This document shows positions 1 to 12,596 of a DNA stretch of 64,000 bases, one piece after another. Each line of letters opens with the position of its first letter. Within the stretch, counting starts at the first letter, position 1. The stretch lies in NCBI GenBank assembly GCA_018894105.1, contig CM032121.1, forward strand, positions 3,457,007-3,521,006, written 5' to 3'. Both the position numbers and the translations under genes were made by a program. Source of the DNA: Jacaranda mimosifolia. Lineage: Eukaryota; Streptophyta; Magnoliopsida; Lamiales; Bignoniaceae. The notes beneath the pieces were generated by a model, which did no database searches, was not told the DNA's origin, and saw only the letters and a program-made list of their open reading frames with translations.

Positions 1-116
1 CGAAAATGTATGCACTTCTCTGTGTTCAGATCATTTTTTGACTGTTTTACTGGATGACTCATATTATGCCATACTATCAGTTTTAGTCTGATTCTGCATT
101 ATCTCTGGCAAATCAG

Positions 117-2391
117 ATTTGAAGGATTTGTTTGGCGAAGAGAAGCAGGGTTATTTTGAGTATGCAAGAGAAATGACGGTAAATAAGTTAATATGTTATT
201 TATAAACGATGTAAATATGTTTTACTGTCAGAACGAATCACCCGCCTCTTTTAGGTGGAATCTGAAGATGCTGATGTAAAAAATGAAGCTACATTAAATA
301 GGATGAACAGTTTTCTCGATGATGCCCTTCGTTCCTCGTGTGAAGGCATCATGGTTAAATCTCTTGATGTTGATGCCGGATATACTCCATCAAAGCGTTC
401 TGATGCCTGGTTGAAGGTGTTACATTAGTCAAACATTTTAGAGCTAACAAATAATGATGTTTTATTCCTTTTGCAAATAGTCTTTTCCTCTGGCAGGTCA
501 AAAGGGATTATGTTGAAGGACTAAGTGATTCCTTGGACTTGGTTCCCATTGGTGCTTGGTATGGAAATGGAAGAAAAGCTGGATGGTAATACTACTATCC
601 ATAATTTTTCTCTGCTATATCTCAAGACAACTGATGGGAAGTTCAATAGTGTATAATTTCCACCTTATAGTAGACATGGTTGTGTTTCATGATTGTGAGG
701 CTTATTATTAACCTCTGGGCTAATTAGTTCTACGATGGATATTAATGTGACTACGAGAAGCTTCGCTCTTAATTTTGACTCTCACTTCTTTGGTTATGCA
801 ATAGTATCAGATCCTAAAATCCACAATTCAGTGATAGGGTGACCAGTTCTGGCAAAAATCTTTCTATGCTCAAGTTAGTAATTGTGAAAGAGGGTAATAA
901 GCAGAGAAAATATTTAGTATGGTAAAAGGTACAAATCTTAGAATGTCAAATACGAAGGTATTTACAACAATAGGGTTTGGCTATTTCAGCCTAAGCAATT
1001 TTATTTTTGTGGCCCAACCCTCTTTATATTTGGCGATTCTATTAAATGATTGTGTGCGCTATGGGACCATCAAGCATGCTAACTGTTAATCTACAGTTTG
1101 CTATTGCTATTCAATATATATATATATATATATATAGCTACAAACTTGTGTGAAATTTTGAGTGTGGAGATTCTTGTCTCTGTCTCTGTCTCTGTCTCTC
1201 TCCCTCGCTCTCTCTCTCTCTTGTGTTTCTTATTCAGATTCTTGACAAATAAGAGAAATTGATTAAAAGTGTACAAAAACTGCACTTATCATCTTCCAGG
1301 TTTAGTCCCTTCCTAATGGCCTGCTACAACCCTGACACTGAAGAATTCCAGAGTGTCTGCCGTGTCATGTTGGGATTTTCAGATGCTTTTTACACACAGG
1401 TATAAAAGCTATTATTTTGTTGGTGCCATTATAATAATCTGGATGGATGAGGAAACTGGAAGATTGGAATAGCATTCATTTCTTTTCAATGCCATATGAT
1501 CTCGTTATTGTGAGAAGTTCCTTGATGTATGCTTTTGAGCATGTCAAATCAGACAGCATCTTATTGGATCAAAGAAATAGATTTTGCCCCTTTGTTGTGA
1601 TTAAACTTACTTTAATCTCTGTCAGGCTTTTGTATGCCTGTTCTTGGTTTACCTGTGCCAACTAGTATGAGATGCTGTTTAGCATTTGCTAACAATTGAA
1701 TCAGTTATGCTATCTGCCAATTAGATGCATTTCGAAGATATCTAGGTTGCGTTTGGATTGAAGGATTTGGGAGCTCCGAGCTTTCAAATCCCTAATAACA
1801 AATTCATTGGGCTTTTTTGGTATTCTTTAGAACCCGCTTTAAGCTATTTTCTTGATCGTTTCTGGTGGATGTCAAACCCAAGTCATTTGAAGCTCCAAGG
1901 GAAATCCCTTCCTCCAAACACATTCTTACCGAGTTTTTGGTTTGAAATGAGCATATAGATTTAGGTGCACTTGTTTTAGATTCTTGTATCCTCTATGTTG
2001 TGTAAATATATTGATCTAAGGAATCTTTTATTCCTTCCTCAACCCAAAAAAGTCATTAACCAGTTCCGATTGAATTATGCAGATGAAAGAGTTCTTCTCT
2101 GGGGACAGAATTCTTGCCAAAAAGCCACCATACTATCGAACAGCAGAGGTGCCCGACATGTGGTTTTCTCCTGAACTCGTCTGGCAGATAAGGGGCGCGG
2201 ACTTCACAGTGTCACCAGTTCATCATGCTGCCATCAGTTTAGTCCATCCATCTCGCGGTATTTCAGTCAGATTTCCCAGATTCATTCGATCTGTATCAGA
2301 TAGAAAGCCAGAAGAATGCACCACAGCTGCAGATATAGCAGACATGTTCAGTTCCCAAACTAGAAAAATGGATGTAAGCATCAAAGGATGA
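117..2391 (+). CDS. LIG6: DNA ligase 6, 3' part (last five exons)
   Basis: ATP-dependent DNA ligase that seals nicks in nuclear DNA. In Arabidopsis LIG6 is linked to seed longevity and repair during germination. The window opens inside the gene. Exons read as 117-178, 255-416, 497-585, 1300-1399 and 2083-2391, all with GT-AG borders and consistent phase, giving about 240 C-terminal residues ending in a TGA at 2389-2391. Nucleotidyltransferase motif IV (CEGIMVK, near 340-360) and motif V (WLKVKRDY, spanning the 416/497 junction) are visible, followed by the OB-fold region. Phrases such as EYAREMTVE, PIGAWYGNGRKAGW and KKPPYYRTAE match LIG6 rather than LIG1 as I remember the two families. A tryptophan codon is split between the exons ending at 585 and starting at 1300. 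The N-terminal half, including the catalytic lysine and any nuclease-like domain, lies outside the window. There is no sign of damage. Confidence 0.92.
1106..1225. repeat. TA and TC/GTCTCT microsatellites in a LIG6 intron
   Basis: A run of alternating TA at about 1112-1135 is followed at about 1175-1222 by pyrimidine-rich TCTCTG/TC repeats. Both lie in the intron between the ligase exons ending at 585 and starting at 1300. Simple sequence only. Confidence 0.85.
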
Positions 2392-3454
2392 GTATCTGTA
2401 GAGTGTTGTACTCAATGCTGCTGGTCTTTTGCACAGTTATCTACTGCAGGCAGGTGGTGTTTTTCCATCTCTTTGTAAAATTGTAAATAACCTCATATTT
2501 TGTGAGTAAAGTTGAAAATTTTCCTTTGTTATGGTGTATGTGATTCTACTCATCAGCAACATGATGATTAATATTCTTCATCACTATCATAGTCATTTAT
2601 CATGGTATATTGTGGCCTAAAAGGACATGATACTATAACTAGTAATAGTAGCATTATTGGTGTCACCAATTCCCAAATTTTAACTTAAAATTTTCTTTGG
2701 AATTTGGCCGCAAGCAGTGCCCAAGTAAAACCCTTGAATAGTGTAAAATTATGTGACGGGTGTGGAAATGTGGGTGATTTTAATGCCAAAGGTATTGTGA
2801 CGTCCACCTACATCGTATTTATATTCAACTCTATGATTTCCTATCTGCATATACTGGAGATTGGAGAATTTTATCCTTATGTAAAAGATGTGACAAGGAA
2901 TAAAAGAAGAGGAACAACTTATTAATTAATTTAAGATTAGGGATAGTAATTTAACTTGCTACTCATGGGTATTCATCCGTTCTGATCTAATGGGTTTGAG
3001 GATTTTAATTGTTGATTGGATATGGGGAACATCTGCTTTGATTATGAGGAGGTGGATATGGGTATCGTATAACTCTTTTTCCACCTAAACCTGCCACCAA
3101 ACTCTCGTGAATAGATATTCAGTTGGGGATTGGAGAGTGGGTATGAAGAATCTTCGCCTCTGCCTCCGCCTCCGCTTCCACTTCCATAATTCATATATAT
3201 ATATATATTTATGTTGATTTAATTAATTTTTCAATTTAAATTAACGACTATTTAATTTTTAATGTTGTACTTTATTTCTTTTATCAAAATAAGGTATGCA
3301 AATTATTTACTTTGAATCAAAATGAGGTAATATCAAGTTTTCGATTTCACTTGTAATCATAACAACACAAACAATGTATATTTATAACAAAGTTTTATTT
3401 GTAATTTTTTTTCTAGTAGAATTTTGATACTTCTTGTTTGTGATTCTAAACCAT

Positions 3455-3490
<36 letters not shown>

Positions 3491-5038
3491 ATATATTTTA
3501 AATATTGTATACTAACTAAAATAACACAAAAGAGAAATATGATTATTCACCTTAAAACTAAGAGAATACAAAGATGGTGGTTGATTCAAATTTGTGTGAT
3601 TTAATTTAATGATGTCAAAAATTAAAGATCAAATAGAGTAATAAAATGATGGATGTAACTTTTTATGATTTGAATTATATTTAATTGGATTAATCCTATT
3701 TTACTTTTGGTGACTTTATATTGCATTTACTTTGAGTGAATATATAATTGTTTCCTTTTCAATTAATTACATACTTTTGTTTAATATTTTTTAAAAAATA
3801 AAATGATAAATGAGAAATAGAGAATATCTGTAAAATTTCTCGCATCCATTGGATGCGGATATGGGTACAAAGTTCTCCTCCCCGTTGTGTATGGAGGTGG
3901 GTATGGAGATTGATTTGAGAAACGGGGATGGGATGGGGACTAGTAAGGTAACCCCCTGCTTGACCCTTCTCATTACCATCACCATTTAAAATTCTCGTAC
4001 CTTCCAGTGTAGGACAATTGATATTCACCAAGTATGGCATTATTAAATAGAATTGCGATTCATCGAATCTGCAAATAATATTGTCATAAATTAAAATGTT
4101 AATACTAATCCAACAACTTATAACTCCACTTAAGTAGTATTAGTAGCAAGCCTCTAATTTGAACAAGACAATACCTGATAAAATAATAATAACATGATTG
4201 ATATTCAGGAACAAAATAAAAACAAAACTCAAAATTCATTCTTAAAGTTATGGAATGAGCTATGGTTGTCAACGTGTTAGATTTGAATTGAATCAGCCAT
4301 TTTCAAATTCGAATCTAATTATCATAATTCATATCCGATCCAACCTGATATCTTATACGATATTAGTTATTTAGTATCATATTTGAATCCCATGGATATC
4401 CGAAATTTGATAAAAAGTTCGACCCGATTTAGTATATATTTTTTCTTTCTTTTTTGGATTGTATAAAAATATTGTATTTATAAAGTAAATTTACGTTATA
4501 TTTAAATTTTTAATAACTTTTTATTATATGTTAATCTAAAAGTTAAATATTTGAATACTAAACCTTTGTTTCACATTATATGAATACACATATAAACTAT
4601 TATACATTATGATATTTGACATTTTATCAGCGTCTCTTATTTTTTATGCTAAAGACTCAATATCAATAGCATAATATACACATTATTATACATATTAGGT
4701 TAATCAAATATATAAATTTTACTTTAAAAATTTTATTAATATTATATATAAGAATATTAATTTAATAAATAATTATTAACATTTGGATTCGAATATTTAA
4801 CAGATCAAATTGTTTAATTTCATATTCGATCCACTTATTTTGAATTACGAATATTTATAATTAAATTTAATTTATTGAATATTTTAATTAAATAAAAATT
4901 ATAAAATTCAAATCGAATTCAAATTAAAATTCAATTCACCGACAGCAGTAGAATGAGCCATGAATGTCTAGTAAAAGTCCAATTTCAACTTAACCCCAAG
5001 CCCAACTAGCAAATCGAACAAGCCCAAACCAAAGAAAC
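2392..5038. other. Intergenic, AT-rich, degenerate repeats, no gene seen
   Basis: No supportable gene lies between LIG6 and ASF1. A GATA-type microsatellite (TATC repeats) is at about 3458-3490. Two patches rich in GGGTATGGGGA-like words (about 2960-3180 and 3840-4000) resemble the ends of a decayed non-autonomous repeat, but I cannot define its borders. The stretch at about 4260-4490 shares a diverged segment with about 34930-35150, so both are probably copies of one old repeat family. The last 60 bases hold two AGCCCA words (4999-5004, 5021-5026), which read TGGGCT on the other strand; this is the site II element common in promoters of proliferation genes. Confidence 0.6.
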
Positions 5039-5103
5039 TCCCGCCAAATTCCAAAACTGGCTACACCCGGTCGCCAATACAGTAGCCAGTCACCTATATA
5101 AAG
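5039..5103 (+). promoter_or_regulatory. ASF1 core promoter: E2F site, CCAAT, TATA box
   Basis: TCCCGCCAAA at 5039-5048 is TTTGGCGGGA on the reverse strand, a full match to the plant E2F consensus. CCAAT is at 5074-5078 and TATATAAAG at 5095-5103, so transcription should start near 5125-5135, about 240 bases before the ASF1 start codon. Plant ASF1 genes are described as E2F targets expressed in dividing cells, so this arrangement is the expected one. The sites are seen in the sequence; their activity is inferred. Confidence 0.75.
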
Positions 5104-5278
5104 CCTCCCCGCACAGCTAGCTCAATTACAAGTCCCTCAAAAAACTCCACGTTTTCCTCTCAGGTGCTCTTTCCTATATTTGACATCCAATTCTTGCTGT
5201 CCTTCTTCTTCTCTGTCTTCTCAAATAATTTTCTTTTTCATTCTCTTACTCGTATCAACTCTGGTGCTCTCTTCTTCC

Positions 5279-5371
5279 ATGAATTTTACTTTGCGTGCGG
5301 TTTCATCGGAGGCGTATTTGAGCTGCTCGAGCCGTATAAAGATCCTTACGCCCTCGGTTTTGGTACAATGA
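5279..5371 (+). CDS. uORF of 30 codons overlapping the ASF1 start codon
   Basis: Within the predicted 5' leader an ATG at 5279 opens a 30-codon reading frame that ends in the TGA at 5369-5371. That stop overlaps the ASF1 start codon at 5368-5370 as ATGA. The context is moderate (CCATGA). The peptide is serine- and leucine-rich and not recognised. An overlapping stop/start like this is compatible with reinitiation or with translational repression of the main frame. It would not matter if transcription starts after 5279 or if the leader is spliced. Confidence 0.5.
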   Translation: MNFTLRAVSSEAYLSCSSRIKILTPSVLVQ

Positions 5372-8165
5372 GTGCGGTGAATATCACGAACGTTGCGGTG
5401 CTGGACAATCCGGCGTCGTTTTTATCCCCTTTTCAGTTCGAAATCTCTTACGAATGTGTTACTCCTCTCAAAGACGGTAATTGGTTACATTATTTTATTT
5501 GTTCTGTTTTAGGTGAGCTGTGTGAAATGTATGTTTATGCGTAATTTGTTATTTCTTGTGTTGAGAATTGCTAGGGTTAGTTGGTTCTTGGATGTGTAAA
5601 GTAGGAATCTTGGCATTGGAAATTTTTGGTGTTTTTTCAATTTTCGATGTTATACTTGTTAGAAACTTACTGATTTAGGTAACAAAGATGTCAGCAGTTT
5701 GGTGAAGGAAAGAATTGAAAAAGGGGCATGCTAGAAACTGGTGTTCTAGGGTTTTGTAATTCACAAGCTTCCGACAGGATTTTTGCCCAACAAGAGTAAA
5801 GATTACTCTTCTGCTGTTGTTAGTGGACTTAGTTTCATGAATTTGAACAAGTGAATAGAGAATAAGAAACCTTGGACTGTAGGATGAGCTTGTTAGATCA
5901 GAATATAGATCTAGATCATATTTGTCAATACACCTTGGAGGATAGAGGTTGCATTGATTACCAACTGTTTGTAGAATATCCAAAGACTTTGTTTTCTATT
6001 TGGCACATTTCTGTAAATAACTTATAAATCTGTCTATGCTGGCACGGGGATGGTTCTCTCCGATCATTCATGAAAGCTGTTTATGTGGGCGCCCACTAGT
6101 TATGCTAGACACTTTGAGATCATTCAACTTCAATTGATTCATTGCTTCGGAAGTCAAATAGCTGTATGTCCCACTTTAGAACACGTTGATCTCAACATCC
6201 TTTCTGAAATATGTGGACCAGGTTGCATCTTTCACGGGGAGTTTCGAACTAAGATATTTATGACTGTTGAAGTTGGAACCATTAGGAAATGGATCTTTGG
6301 AGGGTCAAAGGATCTTGTTTGTTTTCCTAATGTGCTAGACAACCAAGCTTTATGAACTAAGTTAAAGGGTTGGGATCATGGAAATAATGATCCGACTAAG
6401 TCGTATATTCATTTATGTGCTATTGGTATCGAACTGATTTTACAATCTCATCTTGGATTTGCTTCTGAGTTGCTAAATCCAGAAACTATTACAAAGGTGG
6501 GGGACTTGCAGCTTGCATCTGTCAATTTATTGCTTGGGTGGCTCTTGAGACTGAAGTGCAGGAAAGGCTCTGCTTTTTCTACTGAAAAATTCAAACATGA
6601 AAAATGCTTTGTCGGCAGCTCTGGACCAGTTCTGCAGTTAACCTCTAATGTAATACACGTGTGGTGTACAACTGTGGCATGACGATGACACTTACGCCCA
6701 GATTGTGGGTGAGGGAGCCACTATTGACTACAGAACTTCTCTAGAGGCAAAAACAAGTTGGTCCGAAAACAACACATCCTTTTCTCAAGGGAATTTTTTT
6801 TTTTTTATATCATAGAAAAGCAAGCAACATCATACAACAAATCCGTGGAAATACTACGTAAACAATTGTTTAATCATCATGTTACTCTATTAGGAAAACT
6901 GCTAATAAAAGTAGAAAATAAAAACAGGGAGTTAATGAGAGATTAGATATGGCACCCGGAAAGATCACATTCTATTTCATTATCATTTAGTTCCTTGATT
7001 CCATTGGTGGAGGCAAAAGTTTCTAATATGAAAGATTAGCATGTCTTTTGCCTTAAACCCTTTTTCTTGCTGTAACTTTTGGTGATTATTAGTAGCGTTG
7101 GTCACAAATGATTGACCTGCGGAGAAGAATTTAGAGATGAAAAGGAACAACCACTCCATATGTTCTCCACCAGAAAAGAAGAAAACTGAAATTAGAATTG
7201 CCAGTTCTATGTGTATGCTTTCACTTTGCACAATACTGTCACCTTCTTACGCAAAACTGAGCAGAAAGCCAAGAGTGTCTGGAATAAGCACTGAGCAATG
7301 GCTTCAAGTTGGATGGTCGGTGATTATTCACATCTGCCAGAGAGGGCTTTGATCTAATTGCAGTAGGTTGCTGCCCCTGTCTCCAATTGTGATGCATTAT
7401 TGATGGTCTGGTGAATTATCCTGCATTTCCCTCTTTTGCATTTCTGTTGATTAATTTTATTTATTTTCAGTTTCATAAAGGTTCTTTGGTTTGACTTCAC
7501 TCAGGTATATGGATTGTCGTGATTTTGCTTTGTTTAGAAGAAAACTATCTTATCTTTTCCAGTTTGTAATCAACAAAAGTGCATTGCAGATTTGGAATGG
7601 AAACTCATTTATGTTGGGTCTGCTGAAGATGAAACTTACGACCAACTTTTAGAAAGTGTTCTTGTTGGCCCAGTCAATGTTGGAAATTATCGTTTTGTTT
7701 TGCAGGTAATAACAATAAAGATATTTGTAGCTACTTGTACTTTTAAAGGACTACCGACTTGCATACTTGTCTTTTACACTTTCTTTTGGGAATTGATATC
7801 AGGCAGACCCTCCAGATCCTTCCAAGATTCGTGAGGAAGATATCATAGGCGTGACAGTACTTTTGTTGACATGCTCTTACATGGGTCAAGAATTTGTGCG
7901 TGTGGGCTATTATGTCAATAATGACTATGACGATGAGCAGCTCAGAGAGGAGCCTCCCCAGAAGATCTTGATTGACAGGATTCAGAGAAATATATTATCC
8001 AACAAACCAAGAGTGACCAAATTTCCCATTAATTTTCACCCTGAAGACGGTGAAACTGGAGAACAACCCCCTCCACCTGACCATGCTGCTGAAGCAGATG
8101 ACCATGAAGAACACACGCAGCCTTCACCCAATCATCTTTCAGTTGAAGAAGAGCGTAAAACATGA
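5368..8165 (+). CDS. ASF1: Histone chaperone ASF1 (three exons, 195 aa)
   Basis: ASF1 binds the histone H3-H4 dimer and hands it to CAF-1 or HIRA during chromatin assembly in the nucleus. Exons are 5368-5476, 7590-7705 and 7803-8165, with GT-AG borders and a split Asp codon at the first junction; together they encode 195 residues. The start MSAVNITNVAVLDNP is the conserved ASF1 N-terminus. EWKLIYVGSAEDETYDQ, GPVNVGNYRFV, REEDIIGVTVLLLTCSYM and VGYYVNNDYDDEQL complete the immunoglobulin-like core, which runs to about residue 155. The rest is an acidic, proline-rich tail ending in EEERKT. The length matches Arabidopsis ASF1A. Intron 1 is long (2,113 bases). The E2F site and uORF upstream suggest S-phase and translational control. 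The gene is convergent with the zinc-finger gene, and the two stop codons are 1,154 bases apart. No defects are visible. Confidence 0.95.
5477..7589 (+). other. ASF1 intron 1, with unexplained open stretches
   Basis: The intron is 2.1 kb. Open frames at 6083-6355 (90 codons from an ATG) and 6470-6682 (70 codons) lie on the gene strand with fairly balanced composition. They match nothing I recognise and are separated by stops. They could be a decayed insertion or chance. A poly-T run is at about 6797. Confidence 0.5.
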
Positions 8166-9319
8166 TGAGACTAACTTTTTCAGTTTGCTTGGTTCTCTTT
8201 AGTTTCTTTGATGTGCTGAACTACCCCCATAGCTGTGTTTTACCCCCTCAACTTAGTTTAGATCTAAATTAGAATTTCAATCAATTGAGCCTGAGGGCCT
8301 CTCACGAGTTGTTACTCTGCTTCATGTATACTGTACTGTGCTCTATTGACATCCAGCCTAATCTTCTAATAGTGGTACAGGAACCATTTTGGCAGCTTAG
8401 TTTTTAAAAACCCAAGATGCTCAAAGACGGCAAAAGTCAATTACCATTTTCATCAACAGTTTGGAACACTAGTTGCTGTGTGTTGGTTTCAAAGATTTAG
8501 AACTTTTCGGTTATGATTGTAGCTCTTTACCTGCAATATCAATTTACATTTGCCGCAGAAAGAAATCGTGCATTTTTATTGGATTCTAGTGGAGTATGTC
8601 ACACAGGTTTAATGATAATGGTGCCTGATTCTTCCCCTTGTCCATTCCGATATGGGATATTTCCACAATCAACAACTGTTTCCCTCAGCATTCAGCCGCA
8701 TTCTTAGAGGCCTATTTTGGTTGAAGTTTTCATTTATCTCATGATTGTTTTCCTCAGGATAAATAGGATGTTTTTAGCATGATTACGTAATAGTTTAATT
8801 TACATGATAATCTTATAGGACAGTCATGAGATTAATACAGGCATTGTTTTATTTATTTTCATTTAGACCAATTAACCAAATGCATGATTAGTCCTAACAA
8901 AATTGTTGTATTACACTCTTCATTCAAAACCAAACTAGGCTATATGGGCCATATAAGGACATCACCAATTTCATGTTTGTGGAACTGTATCAAGACATCC
9001 ATCATCGTAAGTCGTGAAATTAAAATTTTGCATGCATAATTGACCTTTCGTCTCCTCTGAATAAGTTCTATAAAGAGATGATTGTACAGTGTTCATCCTT
9101 TTGCACAAAGCCAAGGAAAAACCAACAATAAAAAAGCAAAGAACAACCACGTAAAACAATCCACTTTCTTTCTAATCCTATTTATGTAAATTTTGGGAAT
9201 CTCGGGCTTTAAGACAAAATTGGAAACATGCAATGAAAAGAGGTTGTCAACTTGTAGAACTTTTAACTTCCAGTTATTTGAAACTGCATTCATGTTTTGA
9301 TGGTAAAAATTTCTCTTCT
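8166..9319. other. Convergent intergenic spacer between ASF1 and the zinc-finger gene
   Basis: This holds the 3' flanks of two convergent genes. Nothing coding is supportable. AATAAA-like words occur on both strands but no single polyadenylation site stands out. Confidence 0.6.
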
Positions 9320-12300
9320 TCAGCTATCATTCTTCCGTCTTTTCTCCCGCGTCTTTGTTGATTGTCTTGCTTTCCCTGAACGTGCTTCCTTCAGTGATTC
9401 CGAAAGTTCAAGTTATACTTGGAACATTTTCAGAGCTAAAAATTATACAGTTGCAATTTTAATAGGTTGTTCTTTACCTGTCTCGATCTCTTCTTATGCT
9501 TCCATCGTCCTTTGCCCTTTTTCTTAGGTTTGGCCGACTTCTATCAGGATTAAAATGTTTTAAACGTAATAAGGTAGGCAAAAATAGTTAAAACATTAAA
9601 CTTAATCCAACCTAGTTTTCAGTATGCTCCATTCTGAAGGCTATAGTAACATACCTGTCCAGGAACAGTAGTCATAGCATGATTCTCAAGAAGGGTCTCG
9701 CCCTCAATTTGTCCATCATCGTTAAGCATAAGCTTAAGCCTCCCTTCTTTACGTAGTTTCTCAGAACGGGCATGTCTCTGTGGAGAAGATCAAACTAAGT
9801 TATCAACACTCAAAAGTATGTGTGGAGAAGAATAGGTCGAGCAAAAGCATATACTGTACTTATTCTGGATATGCCCATTCTATTTTACTATCAAAAGGCA
9901 AGTCAAAAAGAATACAGACAATTTGAGGGGCAACAACACTTTGCAGGTGATTTATAATTACAAAAAAGGATCTCTAATGAAAGAAACCTTTGACAAATTG
10001 TTTTAGGATATATTCTTGAGATCAAGTATGAATTTCATCGTTCTTCTAATTTGAAGAATTTCAAAGAGAGTCGTAGTAAGTTAGTCGATAATTTAATAAC
10101 TTATTTCGGGGAATGTGAAAAACATTTATGACGAATAGAAAGATCAGGACAAAGAGGAACACGGTAAGGAGAGCTAAAAGAACAATTTGAGAACAAATAC
10201 AAAGAGCAAGGCATTCAATGAGAAAAATACTGATAAGCATTAAATGCTGATCTTATATTGGGTAGAAGCACTTGCCTTGGAGTTTAAATGAGCCTTTATA
10301 GTTTCCTCTGACAAGCAGACAATCCTAGGGCACAGCTTGCACTTGAAAACTGATTTACATTTTATAACACAATCTATCACATCAAAGTGCATCTCATTCT
10401 TGTCAGGACTATGCTGATCCCCGGCAATGACATTGTTTCCTTCAGCGTTAGAAAGGCTTCCAGTAATGTTTTGCCCGCTATTATTAGCTGCCACATCTTC
10501 GTCACTCGTAGGTAAACCTGCAAAGATCAATTGTATCTGTATCATAAGAATGAAAGAATATTCTAGAATCAGGTGAGCATTTGATTTCAACAGTCTATAA
10601 TGAGAAATATCCATGCTGAGATTTTTTCTTATAAGAGAAGTCACAGGGTATAGTATGCAGATAGCATTGTTGTGCCATAGACAATAAAATTCGGGGGCAG
10701 TACTGGCAGAAGCTATATTTAACTAATCAACTTATCTTCATTACAAATATTAAGGACCACTAATGGTTTGATGCTGCCATTGTTCTCTATGTCAGGCCAC
10801 ATCTAGGACGAACTGACTAAACTGATAGTGGGTACAGTAATGCAGAACACATCATGTCATATCACACATTTGTTAGCATAAATTTTATTTCATATTTATT
10901 AAACGACTGCAAACCTCTTGAATGAGTTCTAATATTCAAAATTCCACTCTCAGTATCAGTCCATGTTGGAAGCATCTACCACGGAACTACTTTGCATAAG
11001 TGCACTGTGCAAACCTATCACTCTTTGCTTTAAAATAAATATATGTATTGTATCTTCCTTTTTTCTTCCTACCGTAATAAATATGTGAAGAGTAAGAACA
11101 GTTGTTATGAGCATTAAACAACGCCATATGCAAGTCTTTTCCTTGTGATCATTCATGCAATGAAGCAGGTATGAAACAGAAAATTTGCATATAGAAATTA
11201 GTCACAGAATATAAGCCGCTCAAAGTTAGAACATAACCACTACAAGGATAAGTATTACCATATGAACCACAAGAAGTTTTCATATTGACACTACAGCAGT
11301 TGTCGGTAGTTTTGGACCACATATGACAAGTAAAGAAACCATAGAATTTCAGTGCCAAAAGAATCCACATCGTGGAAAGCAGAGTTGTAAGAGCTGTTGT
11401 AACCCATGTCATGCAGCAGGATGATTTTGTAGACTCTATCAATCAATTCATGTCAAACAGAACGACATTTCAATACACCTGTTGAACCTAAATATACTCC
11501 CATGTGAAATTGAATTGGTTTTGAACCTTGACCCAAAGGATGTGAGAGGAGAAAGAAACAAGAACAAATTTAACCTGATGAGTCAAGATTAACTTCATTC
11601 GCTGAACTATGCTCGCTCTCATAACCTGAAAGTGGGACAAAAGATCAAAAAAATTAAATTTACTAGAAACATGGCTTCCAAATTAAAGACTTGAATATCA
11701 CAAACTAAACTATTAAATATTGACAAGTAGTTAAGAAAATAATATAATAACATGCTATAAAACAAGAAATGTTCATTGAAGTACTGTAGTACTTTTTCAC
11801 TACAATATGCCTAATTAGCAGAGATCAAGGAAAAGAAATGCACAAAAATACAATGCTCCATATGACTACTAAAGTCTAACAGACCAGAAGAAGACGAAGC
11901 CTCTCCCTTCTCCCTGACATCAGCAACAACGTTTTCTTCTTCTTCTTCTTCTCCTTCCTCTTCTTCTTCTTCTTCTTCTTCTTCTTCTTCTTCTGTTTCA
12001 TCTGTGGCCTCAGCCTCCACCTCAGAGTCGGATGAAGACGAAGAGGATTCAGAGGGGGCATCCCTATCGCCATGCTCAAACCTGTAGAATCGCCTTTTTA
12101 TCATTTTTACCACCTCTCTATTCTCAACTGCCAAAAATAAAGATACGAAAATAAGCACTAGAAAATAAAGCTCCAAGTGATAACAAGTAGCATCTACATT
12201 CTGGGCAGTAAAAGTTTCATCTTTTTGCTTAGTTATTAGTGTCCCAACCCACCAGGGAAAATGACAATTTACATACACTAATTCTTTTTCAGAGTCACAT

Positions 12301-12553
12301 AATTTTATCTTCTGGTAAATTATCAGCAAACATCACCAGCTAACAGCATTTCATACTGTCAACCAATCTTTTCACAGAACTTTTATAGTTTTCATTTAAG
12401 CAGACAATAATTAAGACAAAACCCATGTAAAGTGCATAAAAACTCACCAATCTCAATCCCAGTGCCCCAAATTTCCTGAAAAAGATATAATGCTGATCCC
12501 CAAGCGCGTATTATTATTTCGAAGCTCTACGAATGCAAAAAACAGCCCAAAAC

Positions 12554-12596
<43 letters not shown>

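Noticed and set aside
1091..1285. Minus-strand ORF with RERERGRETETET sequence
   Set aside because: It is a translation of the TC/GTCTCT and TA microsatellites within a LIG6 intron.
2704..2925. 73-codon frame with a CDGCG motif
   Set aside because: It has no ATG at the start, is short, has no family match I recognise and no splice context.
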